DNA of 6,299 bases. It comes from OCS116 cluster bacterium. Lineage in GTDB: Bacteria > Pseudomonadota > Alphaproteobacteria > Rhizobiales > OSC116. Shown here in pieces: positions 1 to 6,299 of this stretch. Each line of letters opens with the position of its first letter. Position 1 is the stretch's first letter. The notes under the pieces are model-generated. The model ran no database searches and had not been told where the DNA came from. It saw only the letters and a list, made by a program, of their open reading frames with translations. The stretch is taken from the NCBI GenBank assembly GCA_002402005.2, contig NVUS02000372.1:1-6299 (forward strand), written 5' to 3'. The position numbers were made by a program, and so were the translations under genes.

Positions 1-1536
1 CACAGTTTCTAACAGCTCGCGTTCGCTTTCGACCAATTTACTTTCGTGACGTTTGATATGTGAAATATCCGTACCGACGCTTACAAAGCTGCCATTTTGG
101 GTGACACGTTCTGAAACATGTAACCAACGGCCATCTGCGAGCAAATATTCATAAGCACTATGGTCATCATCGCTATAATCATCCAATGCGATGACATTTT
201 TGCTTAAGATCTCTTGACCGGCGGCAAATACTTCATCTTGATGGGTGCCTTTTCTAACCGCAAAAGCTGGTAATTTAAAAAATTCTTGAAATTTCTTATT
301 GCACATAACCAAACGGCGGTCATTATCCCACATCACAAAGCCTTCAGAGATATTTTCAATGGCCTGCACCAAATGCAAGTCCGCAAGGTGTGAGCGGGCT
401 TCTATGGCCTTTTGTTCGGTGATGTCGGAGGTGACGCCAACCAAACGGATGGTGGCTTCATATTCTTCTTTAACAATCTCGCCACGAATGTGCAGCCAAA
501 CCCAATCGCCCTCGGCGTGTAGCATTCTAAATTCGCGGTCAAAAACCTTACCACCGCTTTGAATCAATTCATTAAGCTCGTTGATAATGCCTTTATCATC
601 ATCGTGCAAAATGGATTTAATTTCACCAAATGACAATACATGACGGTATCTTTTAAGCCCCAATATATCGAACATAGACGATGACCAGAATACGTGCCCA
701 CGGGCAATGTCCCAATCCCATAGACCAGAGCTACCTCTATCCAATGTGCGGTTTAAGTGATTGCCAGTGGCCTCGATAATCTCTTCTGCGCGGGTGGAAT
801 GCATCATCTGCATTAAAAAACCAATGGTCATTAAAATCAGCACGAATGTAGCGATGACCGCCAGTGAAAGGCTGGTGCCAATATCAACCCACCACAATTG
901 CTCGATATAGCTGAGCTTTTGCATGGCGATTAGGGTTAGATTGTGGCCAGTGATTTCAGTTTTTTGAATGAAAACCTCATTGCCATTGCTTAAGGTGATC
1001 GCTTGATTATAAGCCGTCTCATCGACACTGGAAATGAGCGTCGCGGCTTGGGTGATTTGGTTTAACTCATGCCCCACATAGCCCACAGTTTCGGGCGTTG
1101 ATGCTGTGATGGTGCCACCAGCATCGACAATCATGATGGTTTGGGCGCTTAAATTGATATTTTTGGGAAGCGAGTTTTTAAGGTCGTTGGCCGAAGGGGC
1201 AACGGGTAGGATTGAATTTGCGGCGTCAGCATCTTGTGCTGTAGCAATACTATGCGCCACGATGTTTGAAATTAACCCAATTCGGTTACGTTCTGCATCT
1301 TTAATCGCTTGATATTGGCTAAAGCCCTGCGAAACCACACCCCAAATGACCACAGCTATAAATATAACTGATAAAATTGGGATAAGTCGCTTCATCAATC
1401 GACTATTTGTAAAAAAATCTGCCTTCTTTTCCAACTGTATACCCAGGCCTAACGGGGTATATTTTGGGTGTATTCCACCCTGCTGACTATTCTCCAACTC
1501 AGCCTCCTCATAGTGATCCGCATCCATAAGATTCAT
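1..1536 (-). CDS. Membrane-bound double-PAS sensor kinase, PleC/PdhS-like (N-terminal 512 codons; C-terminus beyond left edge)
   Basis: This gene enters from the left edge, and only its sensory half is visible. The start is the first in-frame ATG (1536-1534), after an in-frame stop at 1560-1558; an AAGGTG lies 11 bases upstream. Residues 1-47 are polar and probably cytoplasmic. TM1 is at about 51-71 (RLIPILSVIFIAVVIWGVV). A periplasmic domain of about 140 residues follows, containing IMIVDAGGTITAS, which resembles a Cache/PDC-type sensor fold. TM2 is at about 219-242. A first PAS domain (about 268-380) starts with WDWD (273-276) and ends with DITEQ (371-375). A second PAS domain (about 385-495) starts AIENISEGFVMWD and ends DISHIKRHE. 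The last residues (LVESERELLETV) begin a coiled-coil linker of the kind that precedes HisKA in alphaproteobacterial PleC/PdhS-type kinases. Histidine kinase activity and any CtrA-pathway role are inferred, because neither HisKA nor HATPase_c is in view. A diguanylate cyclase or phosphodiesterase output remains possible. Confidence 0.85.
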   Translation of the reverse strand, partial: MNLMDADHYEEAELENSQQGGIHPKYTPLGLGIQLEKKADFFTNSRLMKRLIPILSVIFIAVVIWGVVSQGFSQYQAIKDAERNRIGLISNIVAHSIATAQDADAANSILPVAPSANDLKNSLPKNINLSAQTIMIVDAGGTITASTPETVGYVGHELNQITQAATLISSVDETAYNQAITLSNGNEVFIQKTEITGHNLTLIAMQKLSYIEQLWWVDIGTSLSLAVIATFVLILMTIGFLMQMMHSTRAEEIIEATGNHLNRTLDRGSSGLWDWDIARGHVFWSSSMFDILGLKRYRHVLSFGEIKSILHDDDKGIINELNELIQSGGKVFDREFRMLHAEGDWVWLHIRGEIVKEEYEATIRLVGVTSDITEQKAIEARSHLADLHLVQAIENISEGFVMWDNDRRLVMCNKKFQEFFKLPAFAVRKGTHQDEVFAAGQEILSKNVIALDDYSDDDHSAYEYLLADGRWLHVSERVTQNGSFVSVGTDISHIKRHESKLVESERELLETV

Positions 1537-1607
1537 CAGATGTGCCGCACCTTCGAATCATATGTTAGTTGTGAGTCATTTTGGGGTGATTTGTCTAGCA
1601 AAATTAT

Positions 1608-1646
1608 GGTTAATGAGTGATTAATTTTTTCACTCAACTTTTAACC
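1608..1646 (-). terminator. Imperfect hairpin after pepN, weak terminator or regulatory stem
   Basis: An outer stem GGTTAA (1608-1613) / TTAACC (1641-1646) continues into an inner stem TGAGTGA (1614-1620) / TCACTCA (1630-1636). The loop is 9 nt, and the four bases 1637-1640 form a one-sided bulge. It begins 25 bases after the pepN stop, where a terminator would be expected. On the minus strand the stem is followed by ATAATTTTGC, a poor U-tract, so termination would be leaky at best. The left arm overlaps the CtrA-like box, so the symmetry may partly reflect a protein-binding site. Confidence 0.35.
1610..1624 (-). promoter_or_regulatory. Putative CtrA-binding box (TTAA-N7-TTAA)
   Basis: Read on the minus strand, the site is TTAATCACTCATTAA followed by CC, a perfect match to the alphaproteobacterial CtrA consensus TTAA-N7-TTAA(C). 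It lies 73 bases upstream of the sensor kinase ATG, inside the only sizeable gap between pepN and that gene. In CtrA-controlled promoters the box commonly overlaps the -35 region. No convincing -10 could be fixed in the 30 bases downstream. The motif is short and AT-rich, so a chance match is possible. Confidence 0.5.
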
Positions 1647-1671
1647 TTTTGGCTTGACTTGGACTAACGGC

Positions 1672-4308
1672 TTAGAAATTAAGGGATTTTGACGCTATTT
1701 CGAAAGTATCGGTCGAAAGGTTATTCACATCTACAATCTTTTCCAAGGCTTGTTTTGCCAATTTTTGGCGCTTTGGTTCCAAACTTTTCCAACTTCGAAG
1801 CGGTGTGAGCATGCGCGCAGCGATTTGTGCATTGATCCGGTCGAGCTTAATAATGGTGTCAGCTAAGAAATTATAGCCCGAACCATCGGCAGCGTGGAAG
1901 GCGACTGGATTGCCACTGGTGAACGCGCCGATTAATGAATAGACATTGTTTGGCGTTTCGAACGAGAATTTCTCGTGTTCGGTGAGTTTTTTAACCGCTT
2001 TGAGAGTTTGGCTATTGATGGCCCGGCCTTGCAATGCAAACCATTTGTCGATCACCAGATGATCATGTTTGAATTTTTCGTAGAAATCGGCAACATATTG
2101 TGTGGCATCGAAGCCATCTAGATTTGTCATAATTGACAGGCTGCCCATCATATCGACCATATTGTTGGCCTGATTATAATGAGATACCAATAGGTCTTGA
2201 TATTTTGCATCGTCCGACTTGTTTAGATCGCGCAACAATGCATTGCGGAATGACCGCACACCGGCGCCGTTGGCATCTGGCTCAAAGCTTTGGTCTTGGT
2301 TGAATTGCTGATAGAGCTGCAACATATCGGCTTGGTTTTGTGTGGCTATATGTTTAGCAAGGCTTTCGCGCGCGTTGTGAATGGTGCTATAATCGATGTT
2401 TTCGCCGATTTTTAGCCCGATTTCTGGCAATGATGGCAGGGTTAGGATTAAGGCTCTTAACGCGGCGTCTAGGTTTTTGTCGTTAATGCTTTTGTTGATG
2501 GAAGCGGCGAAGCGGCCGTCTAATATATCGGCTTCTGGTGCGCCATTGACCAAAGCCACTATGGCTTGCATGGCGACGCTTTGACCGGCTTGCCAACGGT
2601 TGAACGGGTCATTGTCATTGGCCATTAGGAATAATAAATCATCAATGCTGCTTTCGGTATCGACATTCACCGGTACGGAAAAATCGCGCAAGAATGATAG
2701 GACGGGTTGCTCGGTGATATTCTCGAAGGTGAAAGTGGTTATGGCTTTGGTGATCTCGACCATGCCATTATCCACCGCCTTGCCATCAATGATTAATGGC
2801 ATGTCGCTGCCATCTTTGGCCAATAGGCCGAGTTTAATCGGCATGTGATAATTCTGCTTAACATCTTGGCCGGGGGTTGGTTTGCAGCTTTGCTCGATGG
2901 TTAAGGCATAGGTTTTGGCTTGCTCATTATATTGAGTGGTATAGTTAAGGCTTGGTGTGCCGGCTTGACTGTACCAAATCTCGAACTGAGTTAAATCACG
3001 ACCGGTGACTTGCTCGAAGCAAAAGAGGAAATCTTTAACCGTGGCGGCTTGGCCATCATAATTTTCGAAATAATAATCCATTGAGGCACGGAAACCATCT
3101 TTGCCGACTAGGCTATATAATGCCCGAACCACTTCGGCACCTTTGCGATAGACAGTGGCGGTGTAGAAATTGTTGATCTCGATGAATGAATCGGGGCGGC
3201 AAGGATGCGCCATCGGGCCGGCATCTTCGGCAAACTGCCCTGCCCGTAGACCTTTGACATCATCGATGCGTTTGACGGCGCGTGAGCGTAAGTCTGAAGT
3301 GAATTCGGCGTCGCGGAATACAGTCAGGCCTTCTTTGAGGCACAGTTGAAACCAATCGCGGCAGGTGATGCGGTTGCCGGTCCAATTGTGGAAATATTCA
3401 TGGCCGATCACCGCTTCGATCAGTTCGAAATCCATATCGGTAGCGGTCTCTTTGCTGGCTAGGATATATTTATCGTTAAAGACGTTTAGGCCTTTATTTT
3501 CCATTGCGCCCATATTGAAATGTGGCACGGCGACGATGTTAAAAATATCCAAATCATAAATGCGGCCGAAGCGTTCTTCATCCCATTTGAACGAGCGTTT
3601 TAGCGCGCCCATGGCATATTCGGCTTTGTCCTTATTGCCGCGTTCGACATAAATATTGAGCGCTACATTGTTACCATTGGCAGTGAGGTAGCTATCGCTT
3701 AGATAGTCCAAATCGCCAGCCACGAGGGCGAATAAATAAGTTGGTTTGGGATGTGGGTCTTGCCAGATGGCATAGTGTAGATTGTCAGAACCTTCGACAT
3801 CGCCTTGTTCGATTAAATTGCCGTTAGATAGCAAAATAGGGCATTTGGTTTTGTCGCCTTCGACTCGCACATTATATGTAGACAATACATCTGGCCGGTC
3901 GAGCGAGAAGGTGATTTTACGAAAACCTTCGGCCTCGCACTGGGTGCAATATGTATCATGCGTTAGGTATAGGCCGGACAGGCTGGTATTGGCTTCGGGG
4001 TTGGACAGCGCCAATGTAGTGAGGGTAAATGGTTTGGTTGGTGGGGTGTGAATGGTTAGAAAATCATCTTTATAACTATATTCACTGTCAGTTAAAGCCA
4101 CATCATTAATGGCGATGGAGGTTAGCTTTAAACCTTCGCCATTGAGCACCAAGGGCGCAGCGGTTTGGTTGTTGGGTTTGATGGAAAGCATCGCATGAGT
4201 TTGGGTGGCCGTGGCGGCTAATTTAAAATCCAACTCAATGTGAGTGATTAAATAATCGCTGGGCTCATAATCTTTAAGATATATGGTTTGCGGCTGCTCG
4301 GTTTTCAT
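1672..4308 (-). CDS. pepN: Aminopeptidase N (M1 family zinc metallopeptidase)
   Basis: This cytoplasmic zinc exopeptidase removes N-terminal residues from peptides and finishes peptide turnover. The gene is complete at 878 residues (E. coli PepN has 870). The substrate-anchoring GAMEN motif is at 267-271. The zinc site is HEYFH at 303-307 with the third ligand E326 in LKEGL. A TVYRKGAE segment near 387 supplies the transition-state tyrosine. These positions are about six residues beyond those of E. coli PepN (GAMEN 261, H297, H301, E320), so the four-domain layout should be the same: N-terminal beta domain to about 195, thermolysin-like domain to about 450, small beta domain, then a C-terminal helical array. 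An in-frame TTG at 4332 gives a longer reading, but it lacks a ribosome site. The ATG at 4308-4306 has GGGA seven bases upstream and yields MKTEQPQ, a family-like N-terminus; the adjacent ATG at 4311 is a close alternative. No frameshift or missing key residue was seen. Confidence 0.97.
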   Translation of the reverse strand: MKTEQPQTIYLKDYEPSDYLITHIELDFKLAATATQTHAMLSIKPNNQTAAPLVLNGEGLKLTSIAINDVALTDSEYSYKDDFLTIHTPPTKPFTLTTLALSNPEANTSLSGLYLTHDTYCTQCEAEGFRKITFSLDRPDVLSTYNVRVEGDKTKCPILLSNGNLIEQGDVEGSDNLHYAIWQDPHPKPTYLFALVAGDLDYLSDSYLTANGNNVALNIYVERGNKDKAEYAMGALKRSFKWDEERFGRIYDLDIFNIVAVPHFNMGAMENKGLNVFNDKYILASKETATDMDFELIEAVIGHEYFHNWTGNRITCRDWFQLCLKEGLTVFRDAEFTSDLRSRAVKRIDDVKGLRAGQFAEDAGPMAHPCRPDSFIEINNFYTATVYRKGAEVVRALYSLVGKDGFRASMDYYFENYDGQAATVKDFLFCFEQVTGRDLTQFEIWYSQAGTPSLNYTTQYNEQAKTYALTIEQSCKPTPGQDVKQNYHMPIKLGLLAKDGSDMPLIIDGKAVDNGMVEITKAITTFTFENITEQPVLSFLRDFSVPVNVDTESSIDDLLFLMANDNDPFNRWQAGQSVAMQAIVALVNGAPEADILDGRFAASINKSINDKNLDAALRALILTLPSLPEIGLKIGENIDYSTIHNARESLAKHIATQNQADMLQLYQQFNQDQSFEPDANGAGVRSFRNALLRDLNKSDDAKYQDLLVSHYNQANNMVDMMGSLSIMTNLDGFDATQYVADFYEKFKHDHLVIDKWFALQGRAINSQTLKAVKKLTEHEKFSFETPNNVYSLIGAFTSGNPVAFHAADGSGYNFLADTIIKLDRINAQIAARMLTPLRSWKSLEPKRQKLAKQALEKIVDVNNLSTDTFEIASKSLNF

Positions 4309-4343
4309 CATTTCATCCCATTCATTTGCCAAATTTTGCTCAG

Positions 4344-4371
4344 CATATAAGGTTTAAAGGCAAATGCACAA
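4344..4371 (-). promoter_or_regulatory. Possible pepN promoter
   Basis: On the minus strand, TTGTGC (4371-4366) is followed after 16 bases by TATATG (4349-4344), a weak -35/-10 pair. Transcription would begin near 4337 and give a leader of about 28 nt before the ATG at 4308. That fits the chosen start and argues against the TTG at 4332. The call rests on consensus likeness in a short divergent intergenic region and is tentative. Confidence 0.3.
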
Positions 4372-4375
4372 TATT

Positions 4376-4403
4376 TTAACATTCATCCCGTAAAATATAT
4401 GTT
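4376..4403 (+). promoter_or_regulatory. Possible promoter of the DUF2569 gene
   Basis: TTAACA (4376-4381) matches five of six bases of the TTGACA -35 element. After 16 bases, TATGTT (4398-4403) matches four of six bases of TATAAT. A start near 4410 would leave a short leader carrying the ribosome-binding site AAGGTG at 4415-4420. The -35 element sits five bases from the proposed pepN -35 on the other strand, so the two promoters would be back to back and might compete. Confidence 0.38.
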
Positions 4404-4426
4404 GAAACCAACCAAAGGTGGGCTCT

Positions 4427-4990
4427 ATGGGCATTAACCAACGAGAATATATTGAACTGGCAATTTTTGCATTGATCGCAATTTGCTTATTGGCAATCTT
4501 CAACCGCAAGCAAGTGGTTCGAGATCTAGAAGAAAATTCTGGACTTGGTGGTTGGCTCTACCCGGCGGCATTTTGCTTTACATATGTATTGGGTTATTTT
4601 TGTTACGCGAGTTTCAACCTGTTCAACACTATGTTTATTGCTGAACAAACGTCGAAGCTTTTTGACTCTGGCAGTGCACAATATGCTGGGATCGCTGCCC
4701 AATATATGCAGGTTGAGATATTTGTGGATGTGGTGATTGCCTTGGCGATTGTATATATGGCCTATACATTTCTGGCCAAACGCAAAGCCTTTCCTAAGCT
4801 TTTTCTATTGCTCAACGCATTGGTATTGGCATATTTATTTTTAGCCCAAGTGGCTTGGACATTCATTCCGCATTTCAACCAATTTAACATGGCGGCTATA
4901 TATGAAATTGGCGCTGTGGCTTTGGGGGCAATAATTTGGATGCCCTATATGCGCAAATCTAAACGGGTGCGTATTACATTTACAAAATAA
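4427..4990 (+). CDS. DUF2569 family integral membrane protein
   Basis: This is a 187-residue inner-membrane protein of unknown function. The match to DUF2569 is by pattern: a GLGGWLY motif at 39-45 leads the first core membrane segment, a basic FPKLF turn is at 122-126, and the end WMPYMRKSKRVRITF resembles the family's characteristic WIPY...S.RVK.TF terminus. Predicted membrane segments are at about 9-25, 43-63, 97-117, 125-147 and 157-173. The first belongs to an N-terminal extension ahead of the usual four-helix core. The ATG at 4427 is chosen because AAGGTG (4415-4420) sits six bases upstream. An in-frame GTG at 4418 falls inside that ribosome site and is unlikely. The GNAT gene follows after at most 35 bases and may be co-transcribed. 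Nothing in the sequence indicates a substrate or partner. Confidence 0.88.
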   Translation: MGINQREYIELAIFALIAICLLAIFNRKQVVRDLEENSGLGGWLYPAAFCFTYVLGYFCYASFNLFNTMFIAEQTSKLFDSGSAQYAGIAAQYMQVEIFVDVVIALAIVYMAYTFLAKRKAFPKLFLLLNALVLAYLFLAQVAWTFIPHFNQFNMAAIYEIGAVALGAIIWMPYMRKSKRVRITFTK

Positions 4991-5025
4991 TCTATAAAAC
5001 CAATCCATTCCCCAGCAATGACGCA

Positions 5026-5373
5026 TTGAACATTTTGTTTTCTAGCGCTTGGGGTGGTACATCTGACAAAGATTTCGCGTCTATTCTATCGCATAGCCTG
5101 GCGCATATTTGTGCCTATGATGGCGGCACTCTTATTGGTTTTGTGAATATTGCTTGGGATGGTGACGTTCACGCCTTTATATTGGATACCAGTGTGCATA
5201 AGGATTACCAACGCCAAGGCATTGCGACGACTTTGGTGAAACACGCGGCCGACACCGCACAACAAGCTGGCGTTGAATGGTTGCATGTTGATTATGATCC
5301 GCATTTATCTGGCTTTTACCAAGATTGTGGGTTTAAACCAACCGATGCCGGCTTGATGAACTTAAAAAAATAG
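5026..5373 (+). CDS. GNAT family N-acetyltransferase (start uncertain, probably further upstream)
   Basis: This is a small soluble GNAT enzyme predicted to transfer an acetyl group from acetyl-CoA to an unknown amine. From the TTG at 5026 it has 115 residues. The strand-turn-strand GTLIGFVNIAWDG is at about 34-46, and LDTSVHKDYQRQGIATTLV carries the acetyl-CoA pyrophosphate loop Q-R-Q-G-I-A (62-67). Near the C-terminus, GVEWLHVDYDPHLSGFY and CGFKPTDAGL are typical of one GNAT subgroup. The reading frame stays open upstream to the stop at 4960-4962 and encodes YKTNPFPSNDALN just before and across 5026. That segment resembles the N-terminus of relatives, which usually start 10-20 residues earlier. 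No in-frame ATG or GTG exists there, and the TTG at 5026 has no clear ribosome site. The coordinates are therefore the conventional minimum. Specificity cannot be read from sequence. Confidence 0.85.
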   Translation: MNILFSSAWGGTSDKDFASILSHSLAHICAYDGGTLIGFVNIAWDGDVHAFILDTSVHKDYQRQGIATTLVKHAADTAQQAGVEWLHVDYDPHLSGFYQDCGFKPTDAGLMNLKK

Positions 5374-5394
5374 CGGGCATCGCAAAATGCCCGC
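5361..5394 (-). terminator. Rho-independent terminator of metY, shared with the convergent GNAT gene
   Basis: A perfect 8-bp stem GCGGGCAT (5373-5380) / ATGCCCGC (5387-5394) encloses a 6-nt loop. On the minus strand the stem is followed by TATTTTTTTAAG, a strong U-tract, and it begins 16 bases after the metY stop, so it is a textbook terminator for metY. On the plus strand the stem starts at the last base of the GNAT stop codon, but the bases after it (CATTCATATC) are not U-rich. Termination of the GNAT transcript is therefore likely weaker. The U-tract of metY overlaps the last codons of the GNAT gene. Confidence 0.85.
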
Positions 5395-5410
5395 CATTCA
5401 TATCATGTAT

Positions 5411-6298
5411 TTATAGTGCCGCTAGGTGTTTATCTAGATCGGCAATGATGTCATCAACATGTTCGATGCCGATGGACAGGCGGATGAAACCGGAGGCGGC
5501 ACCACAAGCAATGCGTTGCTCTTCGGTCAATTGCGCGTGAGTGGTGGCGGCAGGGTGAATGATTAAGCTGCGGGTATCGCCAACATTGGCCAGATGGCTG
5601 AACAGCTCAACGGTTTCGACCAATTTAACGCCGGCATCATAGCCACCTTTTAGGTTAAAGGTCAGGATAGAGCCCGCGCCTTTGGGTAGGTATTTTTTGG
5701 CAAGGTCATAATACGGACTGTCGGGCAGACCGGCGTAAGATACGCTTTCGACTTTATCATGGCCTTGTAAATGTTCCGCAACTTTTTGGGCGTTGGCAAC
5801 ATGGCGATCCATACGCACGGCCAAGGTTTCGATGCCGGTTTGAATGAGGAAAGCATTCATTGGTGAAATGGCTGGACCTAAATCGCGCAAGCCAAGCACG
5901 CGGCAGGCGATGGCGAAAGAAATATTGCCCAACGCATCCCACAATACCAAACCATTATATGATGACAATGGCTCGCATAGGCTTGGGTATTTTTTATCTT
6001 TACCCCAATCGAAATTACCACCATCAACAATAACACCGCCCATGCTGTTGCCATGACCGCCTAAAAATTTGGTGGCACTATGCACGACGATATGTGCGCC
6101 ATGTTCGATCGGACGACATAAATATGGTGAGGCCAAAGTGTTATCAACAATGAGTGGAATGCCAGCTTCGTTGGCAATTTCGGCAATGGCCGCAATGTCG
6201 ATGACGATGCCGCCGGGGTTGGCGAGGCTTTCAATATGGATGGCTTTGGTTTTTGGAGTTAGTGCGGCTTTCATGGCGGCGGGGTCTGTGGCATCTGC
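5411..6298 (-). CDS. metY: O-acetylhomoserine sulfhydrylase (C-terminal 295 residues; N-terminus beyond right edge)
   Basis: This cytoplasmic PLP enzyme of the Cys/Met metabolism family makes homocysteine from O-acetylhomoserine and sulfide, the direct sulfhydrylation route to methionine. About 130 N-terminal residues are missing if the protein has the usual length of about 430. The frame is open to the right edge, so the ATG at 6274 is internal; the residues before it (ADATDPAA) continue the family pattern. IVDNTLASPYL carries the aspartate that contacts the PLP ring nitrogen. HSATKFLGGHGNSMGG holds the Schiff-base lysine, residue 77 of the visible part (codon 6070-6068). ANVGDTRSLIIHPAATTHAQL and the end RLSIGIEHVDDIIADL are typical of MetY. 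MetZ, which uses O-succinylhomoserine, is the main alternative but is shorter and differs in the first of these segments. The promoter and any SAM riboswitch would lie outside the window. Confidence 0.93.
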   Translation of the reverse strand, partial: ADATDPAAMKAALTPKTKAIHIESLANPGGIVIDIAAIAEIANEAGIPLIVDNTLASPYLCRPIEHGAHIVVHSATKFLGGHGNSMGGVIVDGGNFDWGKDKKYPSLCEPLSSYNGLVLWDALGNISFAIACRVLGLRDLGPAISPMNAFLIQTGIETLAVRMDRHVANAQKVAEHLQGHDKVESVSYAGLPDSPYYDLAKKYLPKGAGSILTFNLKGGYDAGVKLVETVELFSHLANVGDTRSLIIHPAATTHAQLTEEQRIACGAASGFIRLSIGIEHVDDIIADLDKHLAAL

Positions 6299-6299
6299 C

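Noticed and set aside
299..1312. Plus-strand open frames at 299-562 and 1106-1312 as small genes
   Set aside because: Both lie antisense inside the sensor kinase, whose minus-strand frame gives clear membrane and PAS features. The plus-strand products match no recognisable pattern.
2396..4051. Plus-strand open frames within pepN (2396-2584, 2600-2848, 3365-3559, 3782-4051)
   Set aside because: All are antisense to the intact PepN coding frame and have no ribosome site or recognisable domain.
4309..4332. Longer pepN reading from a TTG at 4332
   Set aside because: The TTG has no ribosome-binding site and would leave almost no leader after the likely promoter. The ATG at 4308 has a well-spaced GGGA and gives a family-like N-terminus.
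4418..4426. GTG start at 4418 for the DUF2569 gene
   Set aside because: The GTG is part of the AAGGTG ribosome site that is ideally spaced for the ATG at 4427.
5018..5028. ATG at 5018 as the GNAT start, implying a frameshift
   Set aside because: That ATG runs into a stop after three codons (ATG ACG CAT TGA). The other frame across the same bases encodes the family-like SNDALN, so there is no sign of a lost or gained base here.
4841..6056. Other short frames overlapping the DUF2569, GNAT and metY genes
   Set aside because: They are alternative-frame shadows of well-supported genes and show low-complexity or unfamiliar translations.
6272..6274. ATG at 6274 as the metY start
   Set aside because: The frame is open to the window edge with family-like residues before this ATG, and the PLP lysine would fall only about 69 residues from the start where about 200 are expected. 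It is internal.
1..6299. CRISPR arrays, insertion sequences, tRNA or rRNA genes, att sites
   Set aside because: No spaced direct repeats, terminal inverted repeats with a transposase, or cloverleaf-like sequence were seen. Coding density and gene types are those of an ordinary chromosomal region.

Overview
The window looks like chromosomal DNA of an alphaproteobacterium with a slightly AT-rich genome. It carries no sign of mobile DNA, CRISPR or RNA genes. The alphaproteobacterial assignment rests on three things: a membrane-bound, double-PAS kinase of the PleC/PdhS style, an apparent CtrA box (TTAA-N7-TTAA) in front of it, and protein sequences that resemble the alphaproteobacterial forms of PepN, MetY and a small GNAT. 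Hyphomicrobiales (the Rhizobiales group) or a relative is the best guess, but this is recall of family features and not a search.

Layout from left to right. The minus strand holds the N-terminal 512 codons of a sensor kinase (1-1536) that runs off the left edge before its histidine kinase core. A 135-bp gap (1537-1671) follows, with a perfect TTAA-N7-TTAA motif built into a hairpin. Next comes pepN (1672-4308, minus), a complete M1-family aminopeptidase N with all its zinc and catalytic motifs. Positions 4309-4426 are a compact divergent promoter region. On the plus strand lie a DUF2569 membrane protein (4427-4990) and a small GNAT acetyltransferase (5026-5373) whose true start is unclear. 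A strong hairpin at 5373-5394 separates the GNAT gene from a convergent minus-strand metY (O-acetylhomoserine sulfhydrylase, 5411-6298), whose N-terminus lies beyond the right edge.

The genes do not form one pathway. PepN recycles peptides, MetY makes homocysteine for methionine synthesis, and the kinase probably belongs to cell-cycle or polarity phosphorelay signalling. The DUF2569 and GNAT genes are close enough to be co-transcribed. No previously undescribed multi-gene system is evident. The two points most worth a second look are the CtrA-like box in front of the PleC-like kinase, which would suggest a feedback loop, and the missing conventional start codon of the GNAT gene.
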